A stretch of DNA of 64,000 nt from Eutypella sp. D-1 (Eukaryota > Ascomycota > Sordariomycetes > Xylariales > Diatrypaceae): positions 248,001 to 312,000 of the forward strand of contig JAJTTP010000010.1 of the NCBI GenBank assembly GCA_023313575.1. The letters run 5' to 3'. This document shows, in pieces, positions 62,417 to 64,000 of this stretch (position 1 is its first letter; each line of letters begins with the position of its first letter). The translations under genes were made by a program, and so were the position numbers. The notes under the pieces are model-generated. The model was not told where the DNA came from. It made no database searches and worked only from the letters and a program-made list of their open reading frames with translations.

Positions 62417-64000
62417 AGTCCGGATTGCCACAAGCTAAAAATGTGAACAATATTTCGATTTACGCCCCCTTTTCACCCCGTTGGAATTCATGGAGAGATT
62501 ATGGGACGTATGGGAGGTTATATTGCTAGGCCTTATGTTCTGGCCTAAACGTGTGATCCGCCCTCTCGGTTAGGAGAACCGAGGAATGAGATGAAAATGA
62601 AACCAAAAGCAAACTGTCATAGTTGCATTTACTTGCTTTATAGAAGATTAACCCACTCATTTAGCTGGAATGGTCACCATCACCGTTGTTGATTATTTTG
62701 ATGACTTGGCCTGGGTAACGGCTAGGCGCATGGGACTATTTTGGGGACAAAAGCTACACACCGCCACTAGCTGGTAAGAAGAATATGCAGCTATAGAAAA
62801 AAAAAAAAAGAATGACACTTATGATTCTAAGACTCTTGTCTTTACTTGACAATATAGCTTAGCTTGCCTTTCCAATCCATAGCCGATGAGTTAGCCAAGC
62901 TTTCGCCCTTTCTTGGAATTGGGAGGGCTCTGGGAGATGGCGAGACCACGGACAATGACTACGACCTGTATACCTAGCTAGTACCCCTTTTGTTATCGCA
63001 TTGCCCGCGGAAGGCATGGATCTTGGGGCAATACGGATAATTGATTGACTAGATCTATTATACGGCGACGCGCCGTATGGGATAACCGCCAGTCAACTTG
63101 TTACATGGATCAAGCAGTGGCCATACAAGCAAGGCTTGAGATGAAAATTCCTGGAGAGCTGCCTTCCGAAAGTGGCAAGTAGACGCTGAATAGATAGATA
63201 TTGGCCTTCTGTCGGACATGGCCCTTCGTGGTATGACCCGGTCATAAACACTAGCGACTTGAGCCTGAGCAATGCTCGGCCTTCCGTCGCGTAATGGGTG
63301 TTTCTAGGGACCACGGTCACGATCTGGTATCACATCTCAATCCTATGATGGTGTGGATGCAGGTGGTCTCTTCTTATCTGCGTTAACCAGCGACTAAGGT
63401 CTCGAGTTATACGAACCGTGTACGTTAGACAATTCGCGGTGGAGGGTTGTACGCCGGCTCGCTCTATATGTTTAACCAACAAGCTTTTTTTATCAAGATC
63501 ACAATCGGGTCTACGGCAGGTGTAGTGTCCGCCGTTATGTTTAGCCCATGTCTGCCGGTGTACCACTGGTCAATCAGCCCATATGTGAGATATCTATCCG
63601 ACGCATGGTTGATCGATGGTGCATTGATTGTATTGAGGAGGCCGTGCGGCAGTCACTACTTTACCGGATACTCTAAGGGCTTCAATGGCGCTCAGCGACG
63701 CCTGTTTGCTTCAATTACTTTCTGAGAGTGTACGAATTGAATTATTGGTAGTTCGCGCCCGTAAAGCTGAAAGACCGGCGATGGGATGGGACTGATGGCG
63801 GGCTAAGGGCTTGGCATCGATATCTCCGGTCCCGTCCGCGAAGCCAAGAAACGGAGTCGTCCGGCTTGGCGTTGCTGGGTCAACGACCCATGAACAATTA
63901 ACGTCCTGTTTAAACTGGGTTCGCGGGCACGTCTTTCGTAAAACCCAGGCATCGAAATCCTATTTGGCTTCCCTAAATATCATACTAAGCTTCGTTTCTT
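62417..64000. other. Right-end non-coding stretch
   Basis: Contains the 3' region of the fasciclin gene, with a run of 12 A near 62798-62809. No frame has motifs or splices into anything. No partial gene can be recognised at the right edge. Confidence 0.55.

Noticed and set aside
63330..63566. Minus-strand frame with a YTCRRPDCDL...H stretch resembling a C2H2 finger
   Set aside because: The second histidine is missing, there is no second finger, and the frame cannot be extended by splicing.

Overview
The window looks like chromosomal DNA of a filamentous ascomycete, most likely Sordariomycetes-like. The evidence is short introns (about 50-120 nt) with GTRAGT-type donors and CTAAC/CTGAC branch points, and families typical of these fungi: a LaeA-like methyltransferase, a Zn(II)2Cys6 regulator, Pal1, a Whi3-type RRM protein, a fasciclin-domain protein and a P450 remnant. 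Gene models were built by hand from splice signals and reading-frame continuity. Where every exon junction keeps frame I give exact boundaries. Family names come from recognised motifs, not from a database search.

Layout. 1-5580 holds no recognisable gene. 5581-7805 (minus) is a six-exon gene for a protein with seven hydrophobic segments. 11234-13027 (minus) is a Whi3-like protein with two RRMs, preceded upstream by about 2 kb of strand-asymmetric, microsatellite-rich DNA (to about 15170) that may be its leader. About 15.2-28.0 kb is a gene desert. 28019-45282 is gene-dense: a membrane-anchored SGNH/PC-esterase-like protein, an LTR-like block with an orphan ORF, a LaeA-like methyltransferase, a convergent Zn2Cys6 regulator, a short-chain dehydrogenase with two in-frame stops, a cytochrome P450 fragment starting at the end of the dehydrogenase frame, a secreted FAD-linked oxidase and an F-box protein. 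45.3-53.3 kb is again gene-poor. 53309-62416 (plus) carries a Pal1 morphology protein, a RecA/Rad51-paralogue-like protein that has lost both Walker signatures, and a secreted two-domain fasciclin protein. 62.4-64.0 kb holds no recognisable gene.

How it fits together. Methyltransferase, Zn2Cys6 regulator, SDR, P450 and FAD-oxidase side by side resemble a small secondary-metabolism locus. The SDR is broken by two nonsense codons, both explicable by C:G to T:A changes, and the P450 has only its C-terminal half with a shortened heme loop. This looks like a decaying cluster in which regulator, methyltransferase and FAD-oxidase still read open. The Whi3-like and Pal1 genes are ordinary cell-polarity and cell-cycle genes with unusually long 5' regions. 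A short palindrome family (TACCTAGGTA and TACCTAAGTA variants) recurs through the non-coding stretches.
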